Positions 33,301 through 40,127 of a DNA stretch of 64,000 bases are shown in pieces. This DNA is from Muricea muricata (Eukaryota > Cnidaria > Anthozoa > Malacalcyonacea > Plexauridae): NCBI GenBank assembly GCA_963855995.1, contig OY979717.1, forward strand, positions 34,296,997 through 34,360,996, in the 5' to 3' direction. A program made the translations under genes and the position numbers. How positions within the stretch are numbered: position 1 is the first letter of the stretch; the number at the start of each line of letters is the position of its first letter. The notes under the pieces are model-generated. The model made no database searches, was not told where the DNA came from, and saw only the letters and a program-made list of their open reading frames with translations.

Positions 33301-35955
33301 TCTAAAAAAAGTGGAGTTCTGCTTCAAATTTAAATTTTGAAAAGAAGATTAAGTTGTAAAGGCCTATCTATCTACACGAAACGATTTGTCGCATACAATT
33401 CTTACCCTCACGTATGGAAACGAGCGCTGATGTTAGATTTTTACTCGTTCGCTGATGGCGAAATTTAAAATCTGATGTTTTTCACGCGTGTTTACTCGAT
33501 CACATATACCAGAGTAAGAATCGTATGCGACCAATCGTATCGTGAAGATGGGCCTTAAAACGATTGTTTACTCCTTGGGTGTTTTTCTTGACATCTTTTT
33601 GCAGTCATTTTTGTTTGATGCTCGCAAAGTATTCTGGTAAAACGTATATACTGCCACGTTTTTCGCAATGGTCAATTAGCATCGTTATTTTGTACAATGT
33701 GCCCGCTGGATGGAAAAACAATGAAACCCCAAACTGTTACCACTTGTGTTTAAATTGCATCTCGGAAGAATTTGAGATGAAGCTGGGAGCATACCGGAAG
33801 TATCCTGTCGAGAATTGACATTAACTTTATAATAACTTAGTAGGGTTTAGCACAGCACCATAGGAACTAAAGATGATTAGCACATTGCACTTGATTGGAC
33901 ATCATATTAACAGATCATTTGACAATTGATCTGTTAATATGATGTCCAATCAAGTGCAATGTGCTAATCATCTTTAGTTCCTATGGTGCTGTGCTAAACC
34001 CTACTAAGTTATTATAAAGTTAATGTCAATTCTCGACATATCCTAAGTTGCTGTATATTAAAGAATGTGTGCCAACTGTCATGCTTTGTCATTGTTTACA
34101 TCTTACCTGGGAAATTTATCCCATAACAAAAACTAGGCAAGAAAAATATCAAATTTTCTTTATTGCATTTCCATTAAAAGCATGCTAGAATGAGCAAGTG
34201 TATCCCTAAGATGGTAGAGGTTTTTTATGCATTCAAAATGAGAGCCTGAATTTCCCCACCACTGAAATTTTCTGTCACACGGTGCAATTTTTCTTGGAGT
34301 TTCCAATGCAATTCTACTTTTGGGAGATCTAAAATTGGCAAATACATGTTTCCTTCACAGTTTGCCAATATATTTTTAACATACCAAACACTTGTCACTA
34401 ATCTACATCTCTTAAGAGTAGAATTGCATTGCATGTTGCAAATTTTCACCGTGTGAAAGGGCCTTAAAACGTCCGCTGTAGTGATTCGATGATTTCAATG
34501 CATGACAGATAACACACATTCTTTCAATAGTATCTAGTTGAAACCCATAGGCCAGGATTAGTGATGTTGCTACTCTTGTCTAACTCAATTGGCAAGAAAT
34601 CCAGGAAAGATCTAGGGAAGGGGGAAATGTCTTAAGAAAGACTTAAACCTCTGTGGGATGTCTGGAGAGGGGGAGGGGGGTGATTTCCAATTTTCTCTGT
34701 AGGAAGGGTATGGATCTAAAGTTGCTGGAATGACCTATTGCAAGACATACTGGTATTGTTACTCATAACTTTTGAATACTGGTATAAGATTATTGCACAT
34801 ATTAGTGTATTAACATTACTTGAGAGCATTATTTGGATCAATAGAACAATAGTTTTTGTGACAGCAGACATTTGATCATTTCAGTAAATACTGGTATCTA
34901 ATGCTTTGGTTATTTGGTGTAAACTGTATTTACTGTAGGTCACACATTTCTTTATTGAAATCTCATCCAACTTCAATTTGAAACTGATTAATTTCATAAG
35001 TTGTGAATGAATGACAGTAATTTTAGCTAAACAAGCTTAAGCTCTGAGCTTGCCAGAATAATGAAACATTGTTGCAGAAATTATTGTGAAAGCATTATGT
35101 TTCCTTTCAAATTCCCCATTTTGCCCACATTGCAAAACCTTGTGGTGGAAACAAAACTTTGCTCCCCCAGTCCCCTGGAGCCTAAATTACACAACATAAC
35201 TCTGAATAAAGACACCATTTTGATGAGCAGCTACGTAAAATATTTTTGTTTAAGTCCGAGTGTCGGGTCTGGGTTTTTGTCAAGTCCAAGTTTTCTACAG
35301 GTCCGAGTCTGGGTTTCGTATTCATTACTGTGAAGTGTAAAGTACCGGAAGTAATTAGCTTTCTGGCCCAGTGTCAATCATTTACCATCTCGCCATCTTG
35401 TTACAATGTTTGCATAATCACGATTTTGATCAAGGAATAAAGTTGGTGAGTTGTTAAATTGTAGACACCGCTTTCTACCACGCATTACCAGGCCATTCTG
35501 GTGGTTTTCTCCTTTGATTGTCTATGATTTATAGTTTACCTAGTGTGACAGTACTGCAGAAATTAAGATATTATATTATTTACCACTCGAGCAATCCTCT
35601 CTTGTGATTCACACTTGCGACAAAACCAAGGGCCCTTTGGTACTTGCACAATTCCATAACAAGCTGAGTTAAAGATGAAAATCATTTTACATCATCATCT
35701 ATGCATTACGAACTACAGTTCTGAATCAACTGACCGTATATACTATATAGTTATACAAGCAAGCTTAAATAAACATAGCTCTACAGGTACCCTGCCTTTC
35801 ATAAACAACATTTACACATGAATTACACTTATATACAATTCACCTTGATGTACAGCCACGTTACATCCATGTCCGTCGCAATATACAAGTGGGTTTTCGT
35901 CCCAACCTCTTTCATCTGAACACACACAACATCCACCGACCATTTCCTTGACCAT
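10438..35955 (-). CDS. MLLT10: AF10/AF17 orthologue (PHD-finger chromatin protein), 11 coding exons
   Basis: Exons in transcript order: 35955-35844, 35663-35584, 32745-32691, 31488-31379, 30936-30833, 30304-30208, 25865-25069, 24268-24180, 15595-14847, 11283-11014, 10497-10438. All junctions are GT-AG and in phase, giving 2523 bases and 840 residues. Residues 9-64 are a PHD finger (CCVCSDERGWDENPLVYCDG), 65-83 a zinc knuckle, and about 84-185 the extended PHD. Family members use this module to read unmodified histone H3. A Ser/Lys-rich middle follows. Residues about 452-520 hold the octapeptide-motif/leucine-zipper region, which in AF10 and AF17 recruits the H3K79 methylase DOT1L in the nucleus. 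The tail is Gln-rich. Human AF10 is somewhat longer. The start is chosen because MVKEMVGGCC aligns with the family N-terminus; an upstream 5' UTR exon is possible. I saw no breaks. Confidence 0.93.
11014..11283 (-). CDS. MLLT10: AF10 coding exon 10 (Gln-rich tail)
   Basis: Acceptor CCGTAG|CTCC. It reads LQQGNQQFNQHFAHQNSQ and later PVYPVDNSLNK. It is open over all 90 codons and ends at AAA|GTAAGT. Human AF10 also has a Gln-rich stretch near its C-terminus. Confidence 0.8.
11568..11702. repeat. MITE-like inverted repeat in AF10 intron
   Basis: TGTAATAGATCACAAAGG with TGCGAAGAACAAAAAGT on the left is mirrored on the right by ACTTTTTTGTTCTTCGCA and TGTGATCTATTAC. No coding content is seen. Confidence 0.6.
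11773..12188. mobile_element. Long-TIR MITE with near-perfect 9-bp target duplication (Mutator-like)
   Basis: The flanks are CTTTTGCCA (11764-11772) and CTTTTGCTA (12189-12197), a 9-bp duplication with one substitution. The terminal inverted repeats are about 95 bp, start CAACCTCGT/CATCCTCGT, and run through CCCAGGCTCTCTT, GAGACCCTGGTGAAT and TGGGAGCCAC. The layout and the GGTGCCAC/GGGAGCCAC-like inner block resemble the element at 4435-5349, so the two look like relatives. Confidence 0.7.
11884..12030 (+). repeat. Two-copy tandem repeat, about 81 bp
   Basis: GAGGATTCGTACGTTATTCG through TCGTGTTACCCTTT appears twice, each time after a poly-G run, with almost no differences. It forms the core of the surrounding long-TIR MITE. 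Confidence 0.75.
12364..14465. mobile_element. DNA element with very long (about 600 bp) terminal inverted repeats
   Basis: From AAGTGCATATGGCATAATCA on the left, the sequence to about 12990 is matched in inverted order by about 13900-14465, ending TGATTATGACATATGCACCTT. Shared blocks include ACACGTCTCAATACTGCATA/TATGCGGTATTGAGACGTGT and CTTCGCTTTGAAG. Arms are perhaps 80-85% alike by eye. The 900-bp centre shows no coding sequence. It sits in an AF10 intron on neither strand in particular. The family is not recognised. Confidence 0.65.
14847..15595 (-). CDS. MLLT10: AF10 coding exon 9 (leucine zipper and basic/Gln-rich tail)
   Basis: Acceptor CTCATAG|TTGC. It reads ASLLSCLHQLKHENVQLEAR and then ELAKRRDHLLLVNSRLS, a heptad-leucine segment matching the AF10/AF17 zipper. 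The rest is rich in Gln, Ser and Lys. It ends HLLP at the donor CCG|GTACGT, phase 0. Confidence 0.9.
16000..17880. other. AF10 intron sequence without recognised gene
   Basis: AT-rich. The only structure noted is a small inverted pair around 17175-17280 (TTTCGAGTGCACGAG against TTGCACGAGAAACC). Confidence 0.4.
17973..18893 (+). pseudogene. Rhodopsin-family GPCR pseudogene
   Basis: The ATG at 17973 leads into a membrane segment like TM1 (YVIGTACNILLIVLAVVLNA). After a stop and loss of the TM2 region, another frame gives a TM3/TM4 stretch (SFATVLALNSKRFLDIAHF, then LWVISGSAALAIQS). A third frame gives TM5 (ICAHIIITVYMYTNIFVTVK). The TM6 part reads TCYLPFAVICSL. The last helix, SLDPLVFFWYN, resembles the NPxxY region with D for N. 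Frameshifts, a missing helix and a MITE between TM6 and TM7 show it is dead. It is intronless and lies antisense inside an AF10 intron. The ligand class cannot be told. Confidence 0.7.
18655..18825. mobile_element. MITE inserted in the GPCR pseudogene, TTA target duplication
   Basis: The ends are AGCCCGTTTTCCACTTGGCG and its inverted copy, followed inward by AATTTGTTCGCGCG. TTA lies at 18652-18654 and 18826-18828. The terminal block GTTTTCCACTT is shared with the MITE at 4729-4870, which also has TTA flanks. Confidence 0.75.
19236..19310 (+). repeat. Dispersed repeat, inverted relative at 22585-22660
   Basis: TACTACCATTTGCAAT, GTGCAAAT, ACGATATTTACGTTTC and ACGTTACG occur in the same order in the reverse complement of 22585-22660. 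It is a dispersed repeat of unknown type. Confidence 0.5.
19556..19728. repeat. Inverted-repeat element with TCATCGTCAGAC-type core
   Basis: AAGACGCAGGTT, TTACTTCATTTCCAAGTCAT and GACAAAATGAAATACAAT on the left are mirrored by ATTGTATTTCATTCTGTC, TGACTATGAAATAAAGTC and AACCTGCGTCTT on the right. It is non-coding. Confidence 0.6.
20713..21003. repeat. Foldback element, about 100-bp near-perfect arms
   Basis: The left arm runs from CAAAGAGTAGAGACTACAAA through AGGGTCCACTTCATTCAAAA to TTCCTAGCCAGTGCCCTAAA. The right arm is its near-exact inverted copy, ending TAGTCTCTACTCTTTG. The 80-bp loop holds a second small pair, CCCCCCGG and CCGGGGGG. Confidence 0.75.
21056..21086 (+). repeat. (TA)n microsatellite
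   Basis: A run of alternating TA about 27 bases long, directly before the Penelope-type terminal hairpin. Confidence 0.85.
21087..21282. repeat. Penelope-like element termini, head-to-head hairpin
   Basis: GTGCAAAATACCTCAAAAAC through CTGTTTCATCCAAAGGGAATC is followed, after a 13-bp loop, by its inverted copy. The right copy continues through a tail ending TTTCGCTAACCAAAAC. The block ATGAAACAGACTGTAGTGGT and the same tail recur after the GIY-YIG gene at 30060-30170. This is therefore a terminal piece of that Penelope family. Inverted terminal copies are known for Penelope-like elements. Confidence 0.7.
21283..21353 (+). repeat. (TA)n microsatellite
   Basis: About 70 bases of alternating TA at the outer end of the Penelope-type terminal sequence. 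Confidence 0.9.
21985..22137 (-). pseudogene. LINE endonuclease-domain fragment
   Basis: The minus frame reads GYRQLIDNPTTDDYTLIDHI and then CTN. This resembles the QLI-x-PTR...TLIDHI-x-TN block near the end of LINE apurinic endonuclease domains. Only this fragment is recognisable, with a stop soon after. Confidence 0.5.
22585..22660 (-). repeat. Dispersed repeat, inverted relative of 19236-19310
   Basis: Matching blocks in reverse complement are ACTACCATTTGCAAT, GTGCAAAT and ACGATATTTACGTTTC. Confidence 0.5.
22760..24166 (+). repeat. Composite minisatellite (32-bp and 23-bp units) in an AF10 intron
   Basis: The first 500 bp repeat a 32-bp unit, AGTAGTATAGCAGTATACGA plus TTAAATTAGACT. From about 23260 the unit is 23 bp: AGTATAGCAGGATATGGACC plus GGT to about 23510, then a version with GAACGAG to about 23890, then a version with GAACTAG to the end. 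All share AGTATAGCAGKATA. Neighbouring units are nearly identical, so each block spread recently. The array ends about 15 bp from the exon 8 splice donor of AF10 (24180). Confidence 0.95.
24180..24268 (-). CDS. MLLT10: AF10 coding exon 8 (octapeptide motif)
   Basis: Reads DDFLEFQWKQGVEFLSHQ, aligning with the conserved element just before the AF10 leucine zipper. Its donor GATG|GTGAGT lies only about 15 bp from the end of the 1.4-kb minisatellite in the following intron. Confidence 0.88.
24864..24995. repeat. Short inverted repeat in AF10 intron
   Basis: AGAAAATTGGGTAAGTAATA is mirrored by TATTATTTACTCAATTTTCT. TTACAAAATCATCATCAGAC in the middle recalls the core of the 19556-19728 element. 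Confidence 0.45.
25069..25865 (-). CDS. MLLT10: AF10 coding exon 7 (Ser/Lys/Pro-rich middle)
   Basis: A 797-bp exon. It begins GKGVVIPRANERARSK after the acceptor TTTGTAG and is rich in Ser, Thr, Pro and Lys. It carries a basic stretch (KKRKTSK, KKKQK) that could act as a nuclear localisation signal, and it ends SSGASSIRD in phase 2. The low-complexity sequence is typical of the AF10 middle part and poorly conserved. Confidence 0.85.
26638..26800. repeat. MITE-like inverted repeat in AF10 intron
   Basis: ATTCGTGCAATAGTAAGAAT and GAAAGATTGATTGTTCCA on the left are mirrored by TGGAACAGACAATCTTTC and ATTCTTACTATTGCAC on the right. Confidence 0.6.
26985..27240. repeat. Inverted-repeat element
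   Basis: GATTACAGAAAAGATGGCGG, then TTTTCCCAG and AATGCATTGC, is mirrored by GCAATGCAATCTGGGAAAAT and CCGCCATCTTTTCCGTAATC. Confidence 0.6.
27349..28545 (+). pseudogene. Penelope-like reverse transcriptase relic
   Basis: The open frame 27349-28287 reads LIKPDKGNGVVILNR, YGLPKVHKANVPLRPILS, MASFDVTSLFTNVPI and VDGVAMGSPL, the ordered RT motifs of Penelope-like elements. The segment that should carry the Y-x-D-D catalytic motif is lost in a small deletion or frameshift near 28230-28290. Another frame then continues with the thumb region (HVKPFRDFLNSQHNYIKF, LTFLDLLIDR) to about 28430 and decays by 28545. No GIY-YIG endonuclease follows. It lies in an AF10 intron, opposite strand. Confidence 0.85.
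28613..28662 (+). pseudogene. tRNA-like (SINE head) fragment
   Basis: TAGCTTAGTTGGTTGAGCG is a good pol III A box and D-arm. GCTGGCATTCCAAAGGCC can form an anticodon-like stem. The T-arm with the B box is missing, so this is a truncated tRNA or SINE remnant rather than a gene. Confidence 0.5.
28799..30170 (+). pseudogene. Second Penelope-like element relic with GIY-YIG-type C-terminus
   Basis: The frame 28875-29216 reads ILNVNQWSDTQNVIEWF and SFISFDLVDFYPSISENLLD, an RT palm motif of a different Penelope group from the copy just upstream. Decayed sequence follows. The frame 29440-29937 has CNCRNKHACPLQNKC, a Cys-rich block, then DIVYKATI, TGITSNTFKEQYSNHIKSF, ELSKYVWHLKQNKTDF and KRCNLCLDEKISI, the order seen in Penelope endonuclease domains. 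The trailing ATGAAACAGACTGTAGTGGT sequence matches the hairpin at 21087-21282. RT and endonuclease are no longer in one frame, so the copy is dead. Confidence 0.8.
30208..30304 (-). CDS. MLLT10: AF10 coding exon 6 (extended PHD, end)
   Basis: Acceptor TTTAG|TGCC completes the split cysteine codon. It reads AQAAKLLCEEQQG and YVGYCSYHWNKK. Donor AAG|GTAAAA, phase 0. Confidence 0.92.
30395..30780 (+). pseudogene. LINE 3' end (RT C-terminal tail and 3' UTR)
   Basis: One frame reads RTNSMKKSFMYDGVTLWKSL, then PKELKSLSCFQTK, and stops at 30583. This resembles the L-W-N-S-L-P-x-E-I end of many LINE reverse transcriptase proteins. The tail ends with TTTAAATAAAGTTTCTATCT and a short TCTA repeat, a typical LINE 3' terminus. 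It is 5'-truncated and lies antisense in an AF10 intron, next to exon 5. Confidence 0.65.
30833..30936 (-). CDS. MLLT10: AF10 coding exon 5 (extended PHD, middle)
   Basis: Reads TCYLCEEYGRESK and then CNKIGCRQAFHVT. It ends in phase 2 inside a conserved cysteine codon at TG|GTACG. Confidence 0.92.
31379..31488 (-). CDS. MLLT10: AF10 coding exon 4 (extended PHD, start)
   Basis: Reads WAHVLCALYIPEVRFGNVST and ends NEKFQK at the donor AAG|GTTAGT. WAHVLCALYIPEV is a hallmark of extended PHD domains. Confidence 0.93.
31863..32056. mobile_element. MITE with AGGCCTGTTCAAACG ends, TTA target duplication
   Basis: The terminal repeats AGGCCTGTTCAAACGAAGCC and its inverse are flanked by TTA at 31860-31862 and 32057-32059. 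The inside repeats CCAACAT/ATGTTGG blocks that pair extensively. Confidence 0.8.
32691..32745 (-). CDS. MLLT10: AF10 coding exon 3 (zinc knuckle)
   Basis: A 55-bp exon after CCTAG. It reads KCELCPMKEGALKRTDTG and has a phase 1 donor GGAG|GTAATG. Confidence 0.92.
32870..32976. repeat. Short imperfect inverted repeat
   Basis: CCGCTACCTAAAACCGATAA, then TTCGAGCGAA, is mirrored by TTCGCTCGAA and TTATCGCTTTAGGTTAGTGG. Confidence 0.55.
33360..33555. mobile_element. MITE with AGGCCYATC ends, TAA target duplication
   Basis: The left end is AGGCCTATCTATCTACACGA and then CGATTTGTCGCATAC. The right end is inverted, GGTATGCGACCAATCG-like and then ATGGGCCT. TAA lies at 33357-33359 and 33556-33558. Confidence 0.65.
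33806..34038. mobile_element. Perfect foldback element, 112-bp identical arms, 9-bp loop, TATCC duplication
   Basis: The left arm 33806-33917 and right arm 33927-34038 are exact inverted copies over all 112 bases as I read them. The loop is TTTGACAAT. TATCC occurs directly on both sides (33801-33805 and 34039-34043), suggesting a 5-bp target duplication. It is non-coding. Full arm identity points to a recent insertion or to gene conversion between the arms. Confidence 0.9.
34262..34466. mobile_element. Truncated MITE, relative of 44787-44997
   Basis: TCTGTCACACGGTGCAATTT on the left and TTCACCGTGTGAAAGGGCCT on the right share ends and inner blocks (TTGGCAAATACATGTTT, AGAATTGCATTGCA) with the MITE in HAX1 intron 2. 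The outermost left bases are lost. Confidence 0.65.
35584..35663 (-). CDS. MLLT10: AF10 coding exon 2 (PHD finger, second half)
   Basis: Acceptor CTCAG|CTTG. It reads CYGIVQVPKGPWFCRKCESQ and supplies the last cysteine pair of the finger. Donor GTG|GTAAAT, phase 0. Confidence 0.92.
35844..35955 (-). CDS. MLLT10: AF10 coding exon 1 (PHD finger, first half)
   Basis: The ATG at 35955 is followed by the first zinc ligands CCVC, then CDGHGC and AVHQ. The exon ends in phase 1 at CAAG|GTGAAT. Confidence 0.9.
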
Positions 35956-37336
35956 GATTGAACGGTCGTCAAAAACGTTACAATTCTAACAAATATCCAA
36001 CTAAACACGCCGAAATAACAAAATTACAATCATAAAACGGTTAGATCTCCCACGTTTCTTAGATATATAAGCCTAATTTTTAAAAAAACCCTCGCAAAAT
36101 CCCAATGTTTCGCTCATAATTTTGACACAATACTGTACATGCCAAAACAAGAAAGCGCCAAAGCGTCGTCGCTTTGAATATTTGATGCAGAATAGCAATA
36201 GATACGTCAAACAGAGATCGAGGCTTCAGTCGGAAAATAGCCGGAGGGTGCCTACTTATAATCTCCATGGTGCCTACTCCCTGGTTGTGCTTGCTTATTT
36301 GATTCGATCGTTGCAACTAGTTCTTGGAAATTGGAACATAGACACAGTATAGGGAATGGACATTAGAACCACTCAACAGTGCAACACGGTCTCTATCATT
36401 ATGCAGTTTACTTGCTGCCCACCAGCCAGTTCAGCATTCTTATTGGCAATAGGCCCATTCCCTTATGCGGTAGGCGCGCAATGCATGCCGGAAGTTTGGT
36501 ATCGAAATTACTTCCAAGGAAAATGGCTGTTGTCAGGTTGGCGGTTTTGCTTGGAAGAATAAACGATTATTTTTTGCTCAATCCTTGTTGCGATCGTGGA
36601 TGTTTTCACCGCAGCATGTAGAAAGATGCGATAGCTCCCTCCACTTCAAAGGAAAGTACCTTTATTGCCACAGTTAAGGAGAAAAACGTCTCGAACATGG
36701 CAGCATGAGTGAATACGTTTCGAATACAAACAACAATTAAAGATCGACCCACTCGACGTTTGCAGGTATTATATTATTTTAAGGCACCACTATAAAACGA
36801 TTTTACTCTAGGAGTATTTTTCTGTTGTCTGCCAAGGCCGATCTGGCGGTTTTGGCGAATGTAAACGTATGTCACGGCATCATTCCCATGCTGAACTTGA
36901 ACCAAAATACGACTTTTCAAACGCGATGACCGTATTTCTTTGTAGCCTTAACTTGACGAGGCTTGTTGTGGTTTGGCGCGAAAATATAAACTGAATTTTA
37001 ATTGTTTGCCAAAAATAGATTTAAAATTGTATTTTTGCTGGTTTTGTGTGGCTTTGAAGCGGCGTTTTGCAAAGTTTTTTCTTGGAGTACCTAGGTTCTT
37101 CTAACATTGTAGAAGTAAAAGTATTTTTTAACAATTACAGTTAGCTACTAGTTTTTTAAAATGTTTTTAGGATTTAAATCTGGTATTAATTTAATATTTT
37201 AACTATAAGTAGTCTTGTTAAGATTTTAGTTAGTTGATATTAACAAATAATTTTAGGTTAGGTAATTTTTAAATTGATAGTATAAATTTTAACAAATTTA
37301 AAGTTAACATAGGATTTATAACAGTTGTTAAATAAA

Positions 37337-38049
37337 ATGGATGATGAACTACTTCCAATGAAACAAGCAATGAACTGCATGCCAGTGAAGGTAATAGTAA
37401 GTCCACGAGTTATCGAGGAGGAAGAAATTGTTGTGTGCCACATTGTGGGAATAATAGTCGCAGAAAGCATTTGCTGTCATTTCACCAAATACCTAAAGAT
37501 GGAATATTGAAAAAAAAGTGGACAAAGATACTAAAGGCCAAGAAACTATCTAATCCTAGTCAAAACCATGTGGTATGTTCAGCATATTTTTCTGGTGGAA
37601 ATAAAACTTATGATAACAATATTCCCTCAGTATTTGATACAAGCAAAGGTCAAAAAGAAAGACGGCTTCTTATAAGAAATGTAGAGACTGATAAGGAAAC
37701 CAACACCAGTATGGCAGAACCAGTTAATGTTGAAGAGAGTGAGACACCATCCAGGGAAATTGCAACAACCAAGACAAGTAGTTTATTACAAGAATTGGAA
37801 GAGACAAAAGAAAGGTACATACAACTCGAAGCAAAGTATGATAATGATATGAAGGAGATGAAGCAGTGCTTGTTCAAGCTAGAGTGGTTTTTAAGTAGTG
37901 ATACTGACTTCAGATTTTACACTGGATTTCCAGGTTATACCACCTTTAAAGCTTTCTTTAATTATCTGTCACCTGAATGTTGTCACCTCAACTATCATGG
38001 GCTAAATCTTGACCAAGAAATCCAGAACGTAACCTGGACAGTACCATAA
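37337..38049 (+). pseudogene. THAP transposase head, left arm
   Basis: The ATG at 37337 starts MDDELL in one frame. The THAP domain is in another frame from about 37435: PHCGNNSRRKHLLSFHQIPK, KKWTKIL, VVCSAYFSGG and DNNIPSVF, with Tyr in place of the zinc-binding His of the C-x-x-H-F block. A coiled coil follows (ELEETKERYIQLEAKYDNDM), then TGFPGYTTFKAFFNYL, the helix-turn-helix that precedes the DDE domain in IS4/5-like THAP transposases. The frame ends at 38049 before any catalytic residues. Compared with the right arm, a small deletion near 37348 causes the frame break. It cannot be active. Confidence 0.75.
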
Positions 38050-38060
38050 ATAGCTCCTCT

Positions 38061-38795
38061 TCAGGTGATAAAGATCTTGCTTTGCCATGTTTTTTTGGAC
38101 ATCAGATACAATTTGAGCTGTTGCTGACCATGATAGTTGAGGTGACAACATTCAGGTGACAGATAATTAAAGAAAGCTTTAAAGGTGGTATAATCTGGAA
38201 ATCCAGTGTAAAATCTGAAGTCAGTATCACAACTTAAAAACTGCTCTAGCCTGAACAAGCACTGGTTCATCTCCTTCATATCATTATCATACTTTGCTTC
38301 GAGTTGTATGTACCTTTCTTTTGTCTCTTCCAATTCTTGTAATAAACTACTTGTCTTGGTTGTTGTAATTTCCCTGGATGGTGTCTAACTCACTTCAACA
38401 TTAACTGGTTCTGCCATACTGGTGTTGGTTTCCTTATCAGTCTCTACATTTCTTATAAGAAGCCGTCTTTCTTTTTGACCTTTGCTTGTATCAAATACTG
38501 AGGGAATATTGTTATCATAAGTTTTCTTTCCTCCAGAAAAATGTGCTGGACATACCACATGGTTTTGACTAGGATTATATAGTCCCTTGGCCTTTAGTAT
38601 CTTTGTCCACTTTTTTTTCAACATTCCATCTTTAGGTATTTGGTGAAATGACAGCGAATGGTTTCTGCGACTATTATTCCCACAATGTGGCACACAACAA
38701 TTTCTTCCTCCTCGATAACTCGTGGACTTACTATTACCTTCAGTGGCATGCAGTTCATTGCTTGTTTCTTTGGAAGTACCAGGTTCATCATCCAT
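38061..38795 (-). pseudogene. THAP transposase head, right arm
   Basis: This is the better-preserved arm. From the ATG at 38795 (MDDEPGTSKETSNELH), one frame covers a full THAP domain (CCVPHCGNNSRRNHSLSFHQ, KWTKILKAKG, VVCPAHFSGGKKTYDNNIPS) until a stop at 38385-38387. A second frame from 38333 carries the coiled coil (EETKERYIQLEAKYDNDMKE) and the TGFPDYTTFKAFFNYLSPEC helix-turn-helix. It stops at 38061. THAP domains bind the element ends; the DDE nuclease part is absent. Confidence 0.8.
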
Positions 38796-40127
38796 TTTAT
38801 TTAACAACTGTTATAAATCCTATGTTAACTTTAAATTTGTTAAAATTTATACTATCAATTTAAAAATTACCTAACCTAAAATTATTTGTTAATATCAACT
38901 AACTAAAATCTTAACGAGACTACTTATAGTTAAAATATTAAATTAATACCAGATTTAAATGCTAAAACCATTTTAAAAAAAACTAGTAGCTAACTATAAT
39001 TGTTAAAAAATACTTTTTATTTCTACAATGTTAGAAGAACCTAGGTACTCCAAGAAAAAACTTTGCAAAACGCCGCTTCAAAGCCACACAAAACCAGCAA
39101 AAATACAATTTTAAATCTATTTTTGGCAAACAATTAAAATTCAGTTTATATTTTCGCGCCAAACCACAACAAGCCTCGTCAGGTTAAGGCTACAAAGAAA
39201 TACGGCCATCGCGTTTGAAAAGTCGTATTTTGGTTCCAAGTTCAGCATGGGAATGATGCCGTGACATACGTTTACATTCGCCAAAACCGCCAGATCGGCC
39301 TCGGCAGACAACCGAAAAATACTCCTAGAGTAAAATCGTTTTATAGTGGTGCCTTAAAATATTATAATAACTGCAAACGTCGAGTGGATCGATCCTTAAT
39401 TGTTGTTTGTATTCGAAACGTGTTCACTCATGCTGCCATGTTCGAGACGTTTTTCTCCTTAACTGTGGCAATAAACGTACTTTCCTTTGTAGTGGAGGGA
39501 GCTATGGCATCTTTCTACATGCTGCGGTGAAAACATCTACGATCGCAACGAGGATTGAGCAAAAAATAATCGTTTATTTTTCCAAGCAAAACCGCCAACC
39601 TGATAACAGCCATTTTCCTTGGAAGTAATTTTGATACCAAACTTCCGGCATGCATTGCGCGCCTACCGCATAAGGGAATGGGCCTATTAACTGCTGCCAT
39701 AATGGTAATGAGATGCGTGATGCGATATGCGTGGACACACAAATTTCAATTGAGTGGCTCTGCTGTATATTCCCTATACTGTGACATAGCGCATTTTCTG
39801 GGGGGGGGGGAGACGAGAGGGGACAATCCCCCTATATATGTTAGTTATAATTACCCCTGAAATATTAATTGTTTTTGTATCAAAGCTAATTTATAGCTTT
39901 ATTAAGTTATGGACTGTTCTAATTAATTGGGATGTTGAAATCAGTGGCAAAAACAGCAGATAAATGTTATTTTGCTGGGTAGCCCCTCCCCCCGGTATGG
40001 GCCTCTTGCTTGTATTGTGGTTACATGTAGAAAAGTATTTTGATGTATCTAATTTTCACCGTTTTAAATATGGCGTGAATCTTTGATAAACAAAACTTTG
40101 CCGCTCCGGTTATCAAAATAATTGAAA

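Larger units (their letters stand above)
36451..39685. mobile_element. ISL2EU-like THAP transposon present as a 3.2-kb palindrome
   Basis: The left arm starts AGGCCCATTCCCTTATGCGG at 36451 and its inverted copy ends at 39685. AT lies outside each end, which would fit a 2-bp duplication. Arms of about 1.6 kb match closely over their whole length, apart from small indels, and meet near 38000-38130. Each arm carries terminal sequence, a leader and the 5' part of a THAP transposase gene; the catalytic domain is missing from both. It occupies the intergenic region between the divergent AF10 and HAX1 genes. Confidence 0.75.
36343..39783. mobile_element. Small MITE carrying a 3.2-kb THAP element inverted duplication
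   Basis: The outer ends are CACAGTATAGGGAAT (36343) and its inverse (39783), each followed inward by a block with CCACTCA. ACATAG lies just outside on both sides, with one base offset on the left. Only about 200 bp belong to this MITE; the middle is the inserted THAP palindrome. Relatives are seen at 59245-59350 and 60884-61015. Confidence 0.6.

Noticed and set aside
35061-35440. Plus-strand frames upstream of AF10 exon 2
   Set aside because: Low complexity and no family resemblance; they lie in the AF10 intron with a short repeated CCGAGTCTGGG motif.
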